In this document: positions 27,036 through 36,795 of the stretch, in pieces
Numbering within the stretch: position 1 is the first letter of the stretch
Layout: each line of letters begins with the position of its first letter
Assembly: GCA_003963365.1 (NCBI GenBank)
Contig: RXJG01000005.1
Span: forward strand, 547,750-611,749
DNA: 64,000 nucleotides
Reading direction: 5' to 3'
From: Sphingobacteriales bacterium
GTDB lineage: Bacteria; Bacteroidota; Bacteroidia; Chitinophagales; Chitinophagaceae
The notes under the pieces: generated by a model
The model's database searches: none
The model's input: the letters and a program-made list of their open reading frames with translations, nothing else
What the model was told of the DNA's origin: nothing
Position numbers and translations under genes: made by a program

Positions 27036-30000
27036 TTATGTATAAATAATTGGTAATTGAATTGTAAATATTGAGCCTTCTCCTTCCTTCGTCTCCACCT
27101 TCAACTCACCTCCATGAGCTTTTACAATATCATAACTTAAACTCAATCCTAACCCTGTTCCCTGCCCGGTTGGTTTGGTGGTGAAGAAGGGCTGAAATAT
27201 TTTATCTAATATTTTTTGTGGAATACCATTGCCATTATCTGATACAGAAATTAAAACTTTGTCGCCATCTTTTTTTGTACTTACTGTAACAGTTGGCTCA
27301 TATGCTGTAATGTTTTGATGTGCTTTTTCATTTACCACATAAAAGGCGTTCGTAATTAAGTTGAGAATCACTCTTCCAATATCCTGCGGAATGATGTTGA
27401 TACTGCCAATGGTTTCATCAAAATCTGTTTTCATGGTAGCATTAAATGTTTTGTCTTTTGCCCTTAAACCATGATAGGCTAACCGTAAATATTCATCTGC
27501 TAAAGCATTGATATTGGTTGACTCTTTAACACCGCTGCTGCTGCGGCTGTGCAGCAGCATTCCTTTTACAATATCACCGGCTCTTTTTCCATGATGATTT
27601 ATTTTTTCCAGGTTTTGTTTCAGATCATTGGCTATTTCTCTGGCATCGTCCATATTGCCTTTGTTCATTTCCTCATTCATTTCATCTATTAATTCAGCAC
27701 TTACCTCACTAAAGTTGTTGACAAAGTTTAACGGGTTTTGTATTTCGTGTGCAATACCGGCGGTAAGCTCACCCAGTGATGCCATCTTTTCACTTTGTAT
27801 CAGTTGTTGCTGTGTGGCCTTTAATTCGGTTAATGCTTCTTCTGTGCGTCTTTTTTCTGTAATTAATTTTTGCAAATCTTCTTCCGCCTGCAAGGCGTGT
27901 GCTTCTGCAATTTTTAAATCATTAAAACGGGCGAAGGTTAAATTGAAAACATAAGCAAAGCGTTCCAGTAATTCCAATGTTTCCTTTGGTTGCTCATCAG
28001 GCGATGCCATGCCAATAAAACCTTTGCTGAAATAAGCCAGGTGCTGCACCCTGCGTTTTTGTTGCAGCCCGCCTTTGAAGGGAACATGTATGGAAGTGAG
28101 ATAACGAAAATATTCATTCAGTTCTTCATTGTGCATATCAATGATGAGCGATTTGCGTTGCGCTTTCCATCCTTCAAACATTTTTTTAAATGTCGGGTTA
28201 TGATACATATTGTCTTCATAAGCCATGCTTACTTTGCTGCCATCTTCATCGGTAATCCAAAACTCCGCATTGCCATTATCATCTTTGATGATGTTGATGT
28301 ACAAACGGTTTGGAGCAATGCCCAAATTAATAAGCTGCCTAAAAAGTTCGGCAGATGTTTCTGCCAGTTCATCGGATTTTTGCATGGCGAGTGTTCTTGA
28401 ACGCACTTTTTCCAACGCTGCTTCTATCTGTGCTTCTCTTGCCTGTGCTTCTGCTTTTTTCAGATCGAGAAACCGGGTATAAGTTTGCTCAAATACTGCC
28501 GCAAATCTTTCTAAAAGCAGGAATGATTCATTAGAGATTTTGTGATTGGAAGAAAATGACAACCACCCTTTGGAAAAGAAAACGATATTGACAATCCATT
28601 TATCTTCAGGAAAATTCACTTTTGTTTTTAAAAAACTATTACGCAACTCATTATATTCTTTTAATTCTTTCCCACTGATCTCAACTATGAGTGATTTTCT
28701 TTTTTCTTTCAATGCGGCAACTGCTTTAGCCATCACATGCGGGTCATTCATAGGAACCTGTAAAGTTCCCGGTTCCGTGTTGCCCTGTACAGTTGTAGAT
28801 AATTCGACAAACCCCTCCTCCTCTTTAAGTATGGCAATAGAATTTTGCACAGCTGTTTCCCCTAGTTCTTTCATTTGTTGAAAAAGTAAAAAAGATGTTT
28901 CGGGCAGCTCATCACTTTTTTGCATGGCCATTGTTCTGGCCCTAACTCTTTCTAACGCTAATTGAATTTGACCTTCTCTTGCCTGTGATTCGGCTTTTTG
29001 CAGGTCAATAAAACGGGTATAGGTCTGTTCAAATACTTTAGCAAAACGAATGAAAATATTGTGGGCTTCAGGTACAGGATCATGTGTAATAAAAATCAGA
29101 TTTCCCTGGGCAAAATTGGCAACATGATTGATCTGTGATTCAGGTAATATAAGACCGGACTTTAAATGTTGATTACCGATTTTTTTAAAATCAGGAAGGC
29201 TGAACATATAGTCATAATGAGCTACCAGCGCAGCACCTTCTACCGTCTCTGTATAAAACCCTTCATTTTTTTGCCTGGATTGATAAAACCTGATAAACGT
29301 GGGACTTTCCGTAAGTGGAATCTTAAATGGTGGTTGAATAGCATCTTCTGTGCTCATCCATCCGGTACAGATTTTTTCGTCCTTTTCCCATATATTATAT
29401 CCGCAACTCCACACTGGTATTCCTAATGTCTTTACCTGTTTAAATAATAAGTTAGCTGCGTCCTGCAACTCATTACTATGTTGCATGGCCATTGTTCTGG
29501 CCCTAACTCTTTCTAATGCTAATTGAATCTGCGATTCTCTTGCCTGTGCTTCGGCTTTTTGTAAATCGAGGAAGCGGGTATAGGTTTGTTCAAATACTTT
29601 TCCAAAACGTTTAAAGATATCATGTGCTTCCGGTAACGGTTCATAAGTAATAAACATAAGGCTCACTTTTGAACCAAAAACAAAATGATCATATTGATGA
29701 GAGGGAAACTGAAAACCATCTTCCAGCATTTTTTCATATTGTTTTTCACCACCAAAATTGGTAAGCCGCCGGTAGGTTTCCTGCAGTTGTTCTCCTTCCA
29801 GATATTGTACTAAAAATTCATTCCCGCTTTTTTTAGCATCGCTTATTTCTTTAAAAACAGGAAAAGTGGAGGTATCAATAGTATATGCTTTTATAATATT
29901 ACCCTGCGGACTTGTGATATAATCCGTATAAAAATTATTATCATCACTCCAGACATTGAAACCAGTTGTCCATGCTTTGATGCCCAGCTCACTTACCTGT

Positions 30001-33000
30001 TTAAATAATATTGCAGCCACATCATTCAGCTCTTCACTTCGCTGCATACCCATTGTTCTGCTGCGTATTCTTTCTAACGCTGCTTCAATCTGTGCTTCTT
30101 TTGCCTGTGCTTCGGCTTTTTGCAGATCAAGAAACCGGGTATAAGTTTGCTGAAACACTTTTCCAAACCGTATCAAAATTTCATTCTCTTCATCAGTATA
30201 AGGAATGGCTGAAAAATTTTCAATATACAATCCCACACTTTCCAGCAATACGGTGGAAACAGCCAACCCTTTGCATTGTAAATAAAATTTCTTTGCTTCT
30301 TCAGGTATTGTAAATAATTTAAAAAGAGATTTGTAGAATTTGTTTTTTTCTTTAAAATCCAAAAGGTCGGTGTGTAAGGTTATGCCTTTTGCTTTTGCTT
30401 CCAAAAAACTATTCCATGTGGGTGTGTCAAAATAGGGAATGATTGCAAAGAATGGTTCAATGTTGGGGTCGGCCAGCCAGATGTGCATGTCATTATGGAC
30501 TTTATAATCAATATAAAAACCGGCATGCTCTGCATTTATTTTTAAGTGAATAAATTGTTCCAGCACTAACTGTATCACTTCTTTTAGTTCATCACTTTTG
30601 TGCATAGCCATACTTCGTGAACGAATTCTTTCCAATGCCAGTTCAATTTGTGCTTCTCTTTCCCTGGCAGCTGCTTCCTGTAAGTCTTTAAAACGGGTGT
30701 AAGCGAGAGAAAACACAGCAGCAGCTCTTTTAAGTAAGCCCCAGCTTTCTATAGAAATTTCTCCGGGGGAAGCGGCACCCATATATCCGCCACTAAATTT
30801 TACCAAATGATACGTACGCTCCGGTATCTCCTCCCCGTAATAACCCTTTAAAACTTTTGAGCGTTCCGCACAATAGTTGATCCACTCTTTTCGGCTATCG
30901 CCTTTCATAAGGATGGAAGTTTGCGTATTGCCAGATTGATAGAACTTCCACATCTGCCTGCCTACCCGGGTTTCCTTTAGTTGTAAGGTCATTTCATCGC
31001 TTACTAATTTTGTATGTTTATCTCTTACATCTTTAATGGCATACCAGCATTCTGCCGTATCTTTTTCTCCAACAATATAAATGGAACTGGTTTCTAATTC
31101 TTCCACACCAAGGCGACCCATTTCTTGTCTTAGTAACTCCGCTACTTCAATTAATTCTCCGGGTTTTTGCATAGCCAGTGAACGGCTGCGCACTTTTTCC
31201 ATAGATGTTTCTATCTGTGCTTCTCTTGCCTGTGCCTCTGCTTTTTTTAAATCAGCAAATCTTTGGTAAGCCAGTCCAAATACATTGGCAAACTTCCGAA
31301 GCAAGTCACGGGAACTTTTTTCCGGTGATTCCAGTGTAACGATCAGTAATGAACCCCCGGGAAAATCTGCAAATGACCAGAAGGAACGCTCCCGGTTTTT
31401 TTCTGAGGACTCAATAATTTTCTGATAGGCCTGTGGCGATTTTTTCTGAAGGAAATTAAGCCATTGAGACAGCTTCTTATTTTCATTTATTATTACGTAT
31501 TCTTTTTTACCGGCTTTATAAGCTTTTAAGGCTTCCTCAATAATCAATAACCCTTTCTTTGGAACCACTACAGATGAATCCACAAATCCGTCATAGCTAC
31601 CCGGTGGACGGATAGCTGCCCATGAATGAACATAGTCAGGTGATATATCATTCAGATGAATAACGCAGGTATCCAAATCTTTCTGTCCCAATATTCCCAT
31701 TTGCTTCCGTAATTCCAGTACAACATCCGTCAGCTCCTGTGAAGTATGCATAGCCAGTGAACGGCTGCGGACCTTTTCCAATGCCGCTTCTATTTGTGCT
31801 TCTCTTGCCTGTGCTTCTGCTTTTTGTAAATCGAGGAAACGGGCATAGGCCTGTTCAAAAACCCGTGCAAAGCGTTTTATAATCTTAAAGTCTTCCTCCG
31901 TTGTTAAATGCCCGGTCCAGCTATCGATGCCGAGAACAGCATTTTTTTCTGCAGCGTAAGATACTGTCCAGCTTTTTGCTTTAAGCATCATTTGCCTGAT
32001 TGGTTCCGGAACATTAGAAGCATTGTATCTCCCAACATAACGAAAGTAATCGTTCTTAACTTTTCCGGAATAAGCTTTATTGATAATATCTTTCCCTTTT
32101 TCTTTTGCTAACCACAAATCCTGAATAATAATATTATGTTCAATAACTGTTTCGTGGGGTAAATCAACTTTAACCGGTGGATTTACTTTTGATGCAACCC
32201 ACAACTGAATGTTTCTTTTTTCTTTTTCAAAAAGAAAAATAAATGCTCCGTGAAAAGATATACCAAGGTCAAGCAGTTTATCAAATAATGCCACCACTAC
32301 ATTTTCTAATTCGTCAGACTGATGCATAGCCAATGAAGTGGATCTGACTTTTTCTAATGCCGCTTCTATCTGTGCTTCTTTTGCCTGAGCTTCTGCCTTT
32401 TGCAGATCTAGGAAACGGGTATAAGTTCCCTCAAACACCCCGGCAAATCTTGAAAGAAGCTCCAGTGTATTACTATCCTGTTGTTCATCAGAAGAAAAGG
32501 TCAGGAATCCTTTGGAGAAATAGGCTATATGAATCACCCTTCTCTTAATATCATAGGTTTGTTTTACATTAAGTCCCTGGTCTTTGCTTATCTGGTAACG
32601 ATATTGTAAATAGTTTTTTAACAGGCTGCCGCTGAGGTCCACTACTTTTGTTGTATCCTGCTGTTGCCATCCCTGGTAAATGGTATTAATAACCGGTGAT
32701 TTTTTTGCAGAGGCAATAATGCCGGTATTAACTTTTTTACCGTCAATCGTAATCCAGAATTCTATTTCTTTGGTTGCTTCTTTTATGAGGCCAATAGTTA
32801 CCTGGTCGGGAATGCTTCCCAGTTGTTTAAATTGTTCCAGTAAAACAAAGGCCGTTTCCGCCAACTCCTCACTCTTTTGCATGGCCATGGTCCTGGCCCG
32901 CACTTTTTCCAGGGCTAATTGAATTTGTGCTTCCCTTGCCTGTGCTTCTGCTTTCTCAATATCAAGAAAGCGTTTATAAGCCAGCTCAAATACATTACGG

Positions 33001-33536
33001 AAACGGATAAACAAATCCTGTTCTTCTTTATTAAGTGGTTCATACGTAGAGATACCCAATGCAACTGGCCCTAATGAATACCAGTAATAATTCAGGGAAC
33101 TTGCTTTTAGTAAATATTTATCAGCAAACTGGTTAGTTGATTTTTGTTGAAACCAGTACCAATCCTTTACTTTCTTCTCGGTTAAACTTCTTTTAAAAAA
33201 ACCGTTGGGCCCGCTCAGCATTTGTTTTACAAAGGCTTTGGACATTGGATGATTGATGTACAAAACTTCGGTGGCTAATAGTTTATTATGCTTTGCATAA
33301 AACTCGTAATTAAGATAAGTGCCTTTATGCGGATAGATGATGGCCGTTTGCACATTACGGATTTCTCTGATGCCGAGTTTTTGTAATTGCTGCGAGATAG
33401 TTTTACAAATCTTAAGCATATCACCCGGCTGCTTCATGGCCATAGCGATACTGCGAACTTTTTCTAAAGAATCCTCAATAGTAATTTCTCTTTTAAGAAC
33501 AGCAACCTGTTGTTTTAAATCCGGTGATTTATTCAT
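27036..33536 (-). CDS. Giant soluble histidine kinase with ten tandem sensor units
   Basis: A 2166-residue protein with no signal peptide or membrane span. After a short N-terminus come ten units of about 190 residues. Each begins with a helix of the form LEKVRSRSLAMHKSDEL, continues as an alpha/beta domain that looks GAF-like, and ends in F-x-x-VFEQTYTRFLDLQKAEAQAREAQIE; the helix joining units is the most conserved part. The last unit runs into a coiled coil, the phospho-acceptor helix (His near 1930, AHEIQNPLNFVNNF) and a full HATPase (NLITNAF, DNGNGIP, GTGLGLSL). I start it at the ATG at 33536, since the earlier in-frame Met (33566) adds only a hydrophobic MAFPFFIPIC stub. First gene of the array. 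The ligands are unknown; the domain interiors differ strongly between units. Confidence 0.88.
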   Translation of the reverse strand: MNKSPDLKQQVAVLKREITIEDSLEKVRSIAMAMKQPGDMLKICKTISQQLQKLGIREIRNVQTAIIYPHKGTYLNYEFYAKHNKLLATEVLYINHPMSKAFVKQMLSGPNGFFKRSLTEKKVKDWYWFQQKSTNQFADKYLLKASSLNYYWYSLGPVALGISTYEPLNKEEQDLFIRFRNVFELAYKRFLDIEKAEAQAREAQIQLALEKVRARTMAMQKSEELAETAFVLLEQFKQLGSIPDQVTIGLIKEATKEIEFWITIDGKKVNTGIIASAKKSPVINTIYQGWQQQDTTKVVDLSGSLLKNYLQYRYQISKDQGLNVKQTYDIKRRVIHIAYFSKGFLTFSSDEQQDSNTLELLSRFAGVFEGTYTRFLDLQKAEAQAKEAQIEAALEKVRSTSLAMHQSDELENVVVALFDKLLDLGISFHGAFIFLFEKEKRNIQLWVASKVNPPVKVDLPHETVIEHNIIIQDLWLAKEKGKDIINKAYSGKVKNDYFRYVGRYNASNVPEPIRQMMLKAKSWTVSYAAEKNAVLGIDSWTGHLTTEEDFKIIKRFARVFEQAYARFLDLQKAEAQAREAQIEAALEKVRSRSLAMHTSQELTDVVLELRKQMGILGQKDLDTCVIHLNDISPDYVHSWAAIRPPGSYDGFVDSSVVVPKKGLLIIEEALKAYKAGKKEYVIINENKKLSQWLNFLQKKSPQAYQKIIESSEKNRERSFWSFADFPGGSLLIVTLESPEKSSRDLLRKFANVFGLAYQRFADLKKAEAQAREAQIETSMEKVRSRSLAMQKPGELIEVAELLRQEMGRLGVEELETSSIYIVGEKDTAECWYAIKDVRDKHTKLVSDEMTLQLKETRVGRQMWKFYQSGNTQTSILMKGDSRKEWINYCAERSKVLKGYYGEEIPERTYHLVKFSGGYMGAASPGEISIESWGLLKRAAAVFSLAYTRFKDLQEAAAREREAQIELALERIRSRSMAMHKSDELKEVIQLVLEQFIHLKINAEHAGFYIDYKVHNDMHIWLADPNIEPFFAIIPYFDTPTWNSFLEAKAKGITLHTDLLDFKEKNKFYKSLFKLFTIPEEAKKFYLQCKGLAVSTVLLESVGLYIENFSAIPYTDEENEILIRFGKVFQQTYTRFLDLQKAEAQAKEAQIEAALERIRSRTMGMQRSEELNDVAAILFKQVSELGIKAWTTGFNVWSDDNNFYTDYITSPQGNIIKAYTIDTSTFPVFKEISDAKKSGNEFLVQYLEGEQLQETYRRLTNFGGEKQYEKMLEDGFQFPSHQYDHFVFGSKVSLMFITYEPLPEAHDIFKRFGKVFEQTYTRFLDLQKAEAQARESQIQLALERVRARTMAMQHSNELQDAANLLFKQVKTLGIPVWSCGYNIWEKDEKICTGWMSTEDAIQPPFKIPLTESPTFIRFYQSRQKNEGFYTETVEGAALVAHYDYMFSLPDFKKIGNQHLKSGLILPESQINHVANFAQGNLIFITHDPVPEAHNIFIRFAKVFEQTYTRFIDLQKAESQAREGQIQLALERVRARTMAMQKSDELPETSFLLFQQMKELGETAVQNSIAILKEEEGFVELSTTVQGNTEPGTLQVPMNDPHVMAKAVAALKEKRKSLIVEISGKELKEYNELRNSFLKTKVNFPEDKWIVNIVFFSKGWLSFSSNHKISNESFLLLERFAAVFEQTYTRFLDLKKAEAQAREAQIEAALEKVRSRTLAMQKSDELAETSAELFRQLINLGIAPNRLYINIIKDDNGNAEFWITDEDGSKVSMAYEDNMYHNPTFKKMFEGWKAQRKSLIIDMHNEELNEYFRYLTSIHVPFKGGLQQKRRVQHLAYFSKGFIGMASPDEQPKETLELLERFAYVFNLTFARFNDLKIAEAHALQAEEDLQKLITEKRRTEEALTELKATQQQLIQSEKMASLGELTAGIAHEIQNPLNFVNNFSEVSAELIDEMNEEMNKGNMDDAREIANDLKQNLEKINHHGKRAGDIVKGMLLHSRSSSGVKESTNINALADEYLRLAYHGLRAKDKTFNATMKTDFDETIGSINIIPQDIGRVILNLITNAFYVVNEKAHQNITAYEPTVTVSTKKDGDKVLISVSDNGNGIPQKILDKIFQPFFTTKPTGQGTGLGLSLSYDIVKAHGGELKVETKEGEGSIFTIQLPIIYT
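27880..33490 (-). repeat. Ten tandem coding repeats of about 570 bases
   Basis: The repeat joints are visible at DNA level as near-identical 60-90 base segments encoding the linker helix, for example near 28400-28460, 28930-29000, 29490-29550, 30040-30110, 30600-30660, 31160-31230, 31750-31830, 32330-32400 and 32880-32950. The interiors are divergent, so the domains are old duplicates while the joints are conserved or homogenised. Confidence 0.85.
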
Positions 33537-33679
33537 GCAAATAGGAATAAAGAATGGGAACGCCATTAATTAATGAACCGTTTGCACAGGACGGGTTATA
33601 ACAAGGTGCTTAACTGAAAGCCATAAGAATATTGGGAATAAAAAAATATTCCTCTAATCTAATATTTGTTGGGGAAAAA

Positions 33680-34852
33680 TCAATGAGACTGAACGGCTTT
33701 AAATACACGCAGGAAATTACCTCCCAGCATTTTTTTGATATCTTTTTTACTGTAACCTCTTTCCAGCAATGCTTTGGTGATAAGCGGATAATCTTCCACA
33801 CCATTTAATTCACGGGGAGGGGCTTCTATCCCATCAAAATCACTGCCCATGCCCACATGATCCACGCCGATCAATCTGACGATGTAATCTAAATGATCCA
33901 TCAATAAACTTAAAGGCGGACGAAGACTGCCCATTTCATCTTTATGCTTTTCAGCCACCATCATGGCAGCATAATCGGGTTGCGTTTTATTGGCAATCAG
34001 TTCATCGATCTCTTTTTTATAACGGGCTTTGAATTCGTTTAACTTCTTTTCATAGGTACTATCAATAAATCCTGCATAAAAATTTAAATGAATAACGCCG
34101 CCATTTTTACCGATAGCTTTTATCTGTTCGTCTTTTAAATTGCGGCGGTGCGGACATAAATTCCATACACAACTATGTGAGGCAATGATGGGTTTGGTAG
34201 TGGTGTTGATAGCATCCCAAAAAGTTTGTTCACCCACATGGCTTATGTCAACAATCATTCCGAGTTCATTCATTCTTTTTACCACTTGTTTACCAAAACC
34301 GGTAAGCCCTTTGTGTGGTAAAGAGTCTTTTTTCTCTGTTTCATCTTTTGCTGAAGTAGCCCAGGAGGTGGAATTGTTCCAGGTAAGGGTCATATACCGA
34401 ACGCCTCTTTCATAAAGTTTATCCAGGTTCTCTATTTTATCTTCAATCATATGCCCGCCTTCCACACCCATCATGGCGGCTAATTTTTTTTCTTTGATGG
34501 CCTGTTGTAATTGCTCCGGATTTTTTACGATCATCATTTTATCCGGGTTCCTCCTGGTCCATTCGTATACTGAATCAATTTCCCTGTTGGCAAAGGCATA
34601 AGGTGTTGCTTGTTCCGGTCCGCAAAAGATGGAGAATATCTGTACATCAATACCACCTTCTTTCATTCGCTGCAGATCAGAATGTGTTTTGCCTTTGAGA
34701 TCACTATCGAACTTTACGTTTTTTTCAATAGTGGCTGAAGGAATATCGTTATGTGTATCCACCAGGATGGCTTTATTGTGTAATTTTTTATAAGACTGAC
34801 CAACTAAAGCAAGCGGAAGAACAAACAGGAGGGCAATAACTATTTTTTTCAT
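33680..34852 (-). CDS. Secreted membrane-dipeptidase family protein (M19)
   Basis: A 390-residue zinc dipeptidase of the renal dipeptidase family, cleaving dipeptides (often with a C-terminal D residue) in the periplasm. A signal peptide covers 1-19. Metal ligands are seen in order: DTHND (about 31-35), Glu in MMGVEGGH (about 129), His in IVDISHVGEQ (about 200) and His in IIASHSCVWN; the late GMGSDFDGIE carries the conserved Asp. Length suits the family. It reads away from the GNAT gene across a 49-base divergent gap and may share a promoter region with it. The signalling array starts about 140 bases downstream of its stop. Confidence 0.9.
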   Translation of the reverse strand: MKKIVIALLFVLPLALVGQSYKKLHNKAILVDTHNDIPSATIEKNVKFDSDLKGKTHSDLQRMKEGGIDVQIFSIFCGPEQATPYAFANREIDSVYEWTRRNPDKMMIVKNPEQLQQAIKEKKLAAMMGVEGGHMIEDKIENLDKLYERGVRYMTLTWNNSTSWATSAKDETEKKDSLPHKGLTGFGKQVVKRMNELGMIVDISHVGEQTFWDAINTTTKPIIASHSCVWNLCPHRRNLKDEQIKAIGKNGGVIHLNFYAGFIDSTYEKKLNEFKARYKKEIDELIANKTQPDYAAMMVAEKHKDEMGSLRPPLSLLMDHLDYIVRLIGVDHVGMGSDFDGIEAPPRELNGVEDYPLITKALLERGYSKKDIKKMLGGNFLRVFKAVQSH

Positions 34853-34901
34853 GTGAGTGACTTAAAATTAACCAGTAGCTTTATGGTGAAAGATAATTAA
34901 A

Positions 34902-35372
34902 ATGCTGCAACTGGTAAACATTACAGAAGAGGGTGACGATTTGGATGCCATAAGACACCTGTTTAAAGAATATGAGCAGGAGCTGAATGAAAATTTATGT
35001 TTCCAGAGTTTTGAAAAAGAACTGAATAATCCTTTATATAAATATGGCCCGCCCAAAGGAGTATTGTATTTAGCCAAATGGAATAATGAAACGGCAGGGT
35101 GTATTGCATTGACACCGATGAATGAAGAAGGTGTGTGTGAAATGAAACGGTTGTATGTGCGGCCGGCATACCGTAAACATAAAATTGGTAAAGCACTGGT
35201 GGAGCAGTTGCTGAAAGATGCAATAGCAGCTGGTTATACTAAAATGAAATTGGATACACTGGGAAAATTGCAAACCGCCATCCAGTTGTATAAGAACTAT
35301 GGGTTTAAAGAAACAGGAGCTTATTATAACAATCCGCTGAGTAATGTGGTGTATATGGAGAAAGAGTTATAG
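34902..35372 (+). CDS. GNAT family N-acetyltransferase
   Basis: A 156-residue single-domain acyl-CoA transferase. The acetyl-CoA pyrophosphate loop is RPAYRKHKIGKAL (about 88-100), preceded by the beta strand CEMKRLYV, and followed by YTKMKLDTL and LYKNYGFKETGAYYNNP. Substrate not evident. It is alone on its strand and followed by a 734-base non-coding stretch. Confidence 0.88.
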   Translation: MLQLVNITEEGDDLDAIRHLFKEYEQELNENLCFQSFEKELNNPLYKYGPPKGVLYLAKWNNETAGCIALTPMNEEGVCEMKRLYVRPAYRKHKIGKALVEQLLKDAIAAGYTKMKLDTLGKLQTAIQLYKNYGFKETGAYYNNPLSNVVYMEKEL

Positions 35373-35541
35373 TAAATTACTTTATTGGTCTGCGAAAGTG
35401 CAACGTTCCGGCTAATGTACAAAGCCTGGAGGAGACGTTACTGATAAAAAAAATTGGATTAAGTGATAATCTTGCGCCAGTTTGGGGATAAACATGCTGA
35501 AGGTGCTGACGATATCTTTTAATAACTGACCTGTATAAGCA

Positions 35542-35560
35542 GCTGCGATATATTCGCAGC
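35542..35560 (+). terminator. Perfect 7-bp hairpin, weak terminator candidate for the GNAT gene
   Basis: GCTGCGA, loop TATAT, TCGCAGC. A T-run occurs about 14 bases later rather than directly after the stem, so termination is uncertain. It lies 170 bases after the GNAT stop. Confidence 0.35.
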
Positions 35561-35859
35561 AAATATAAAATCTGTTTTTTATTCCGGTTCAGCGCAACAC
35601 AAGCGGGGGATATTCATCGATCAATTGTTCGTTATAGTTTTTGAGTTCGGTTAAGTATACGTTAACTGTGAATATTTGGATTTAATGTAAATAATTTTCG
35701 ATAGCTTGAGGAGGACTGCAAATTTTTTGTTTTCATTTCTGAATTAACTACAAAACAGCCGGGGAAAAAATAGTATCAAAATTTAATACTGCCCTCTTAG
35801 ATTTATTTGTTATTCTTTCCTATAGTTCCTACTCTGTTGAAATATTCACTATTGCACAC

Positions 35860-35873
35860 TACCTGTACAGGTA
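35860..35873. promoter_or_regulatory. 14-base perfect palindrome
   Basis: TACCTGTACAGGTA reads the same on both strands, as an operator for a dimeric regulator would. It lies about 230 bases upstream of the lipoprotein gene. No regulator is known for it. Confidence 0.3.
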
Positions 35874-36044
35874 TACGGGCAAATAAAAGAATAGGATTTT
35901 AAAAATGGAATCAGCTACTCACCATAATATTTCGTTTGTTACTGAGGGTTTTGCTAAGTAACGATGTATCCATTATGTGTGAAGTTCAATTAGTAAAATT
36001 CAAGAAGAGAACAGGGGTTAATCGCTATTAAACAAAAAAAATGT

Positions 36045-36060
36045 GACCATTCAGACCATT
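36045..36060 (+). repeat. Two direct GACCATT copies
   Basis: GACCATT, CA, GACCATT about 50 bases before the start of the lipoprotein gene; the copies are 9 bases apart start to start. Could be a regulator site. Confidence 0.3.
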
Positions 36061-36106
36061 ATAAACAAAAAAAATTAGGTTTTTAAACAATCTAAATTAT
36101 ACGCAA

Positions 36107-36703
36107 ATGAAAAAGCTTACAATGTTCAAAGCTAATGCAGCTATTATGATAGTGGCAGTCATTCTAACTTTTACAAGTTGCGGAAGCAACTCCGGAGGTT
36201 CCTCTGACCTTCAGGCCAAAGTTGATTCACTACAAAATGAACTCAAACAATTCAGAGATGATAAGGCAACTGCAGAATTGAGGCTAATGAAATTTGATAC
36301 ACTTGACTTTGATTTTTACAGTAATCAAAAGTGGGATATGTTCACCCATAACCATGCTAATAATATCAAAGTATATTACCCTGATGGAAGCATTACCACT
36401 GGCTTATACCCGCAACACATCGATAAGTTAACCCCAATGTTTGTTTTTGCACCGGATACAAAAATTAAAGTTCACCCCGTAAGAATTGGCAGAGGAGATT
36501 GGACTTGTGTGATTGGTGAAATGGAAGGAACGTTCTCTAAACCAATGCCCATTGGCGGTGGAAAAACAATCCCCCCAACAGGCAAACATTTTAAACTTTC
36601 CATGGCGACTGTCGGACATTGGGGACCAGATAATTTGATGACCGAAGAATACCTATTTTGGGATAATCAGTTTTTCATGAAACAAATCGGATTGGCGCCA
36701 TAA
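36107..36703 (+). CDS. Lipoprotein with SnoaL/NTF2-like domain
   Basis: A 198-residue protein. The signal ends ILTFTSC25-G, a lipobox, so it should be anchored in a membrane. A short coiled coil (SDLQAKVDSLQNELKQFRDDK) precedes an NTF2-like fold of about 130 residues: WDMFTHNHANNIKVYYPDGSITTGLYPQHIDKL, then VIGEMEGTFSKP and EEYLFWDNQFFMKQIGL, which fit SnoaL/ester-cyclase-type proteins. Function unknown. It starts the plus-strand set leading to YceI, the small acidic protein and Dps, genes often linked with stress. Confidence 0.78.
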   Translation: MKKLTMFKANAAIMIVAVILTFTSCGSNSGGSSDLQAKVDSLQNELKQFRDDKATAELRLMKFDTLDFDFYSNQKWDMFTHNHANNIKVYYPDGSITTGLYPQHIDKLTPMFVFAPDTKIKVHPVRIGRGDWTCVIGEMEGTFSKPMPIGGGKTIPPTGKHFKLSMATVGHWGPDNLMTEEYLFWDNQFFMKQIGLAP

Positions 36704-36795
36704 TCCCGCAATATTTTTCTTTTATTAAATTAATTGAAAGCTGGCGGGTTGTTGTGTTAATAACCCTCTGGTATATAATCGTTAAAAATCAGGTT

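Larger units (their letters stand above)
35373..36106 (+). other. 734-base stretch without a gene
   Basis: No convincing ORF on either strand. It holds a perfect hairpin (35542-35560), a 14-base palindrome (35860-35873) and a pair of GACCATT direct repeats (36045-36060), described separately. The last 80 bases before the lipoprotein gene are A-rich with two AAACAAAAAAAA runs. It could be a degraded gene or a long regulatory region. Confidence 0.6.

Noticed and set aside
27880..33490. CRISPR-like regular spacing of repeats
   Set aside because: The repeats are coding, about 570 bases apart, and translate to the joining helices of the sensor units.
33536..33566. Earlier Met of the giant kinase as a signal peptide
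   Set aside because: Only ten residues without a proper signal-peptide layout; the rest of the protein has no membrane span or secreted features.
35905..35955. 16-codon ORF in the long gap
   Set aside because: Too short, without membrane span or coupling to a neighbour.
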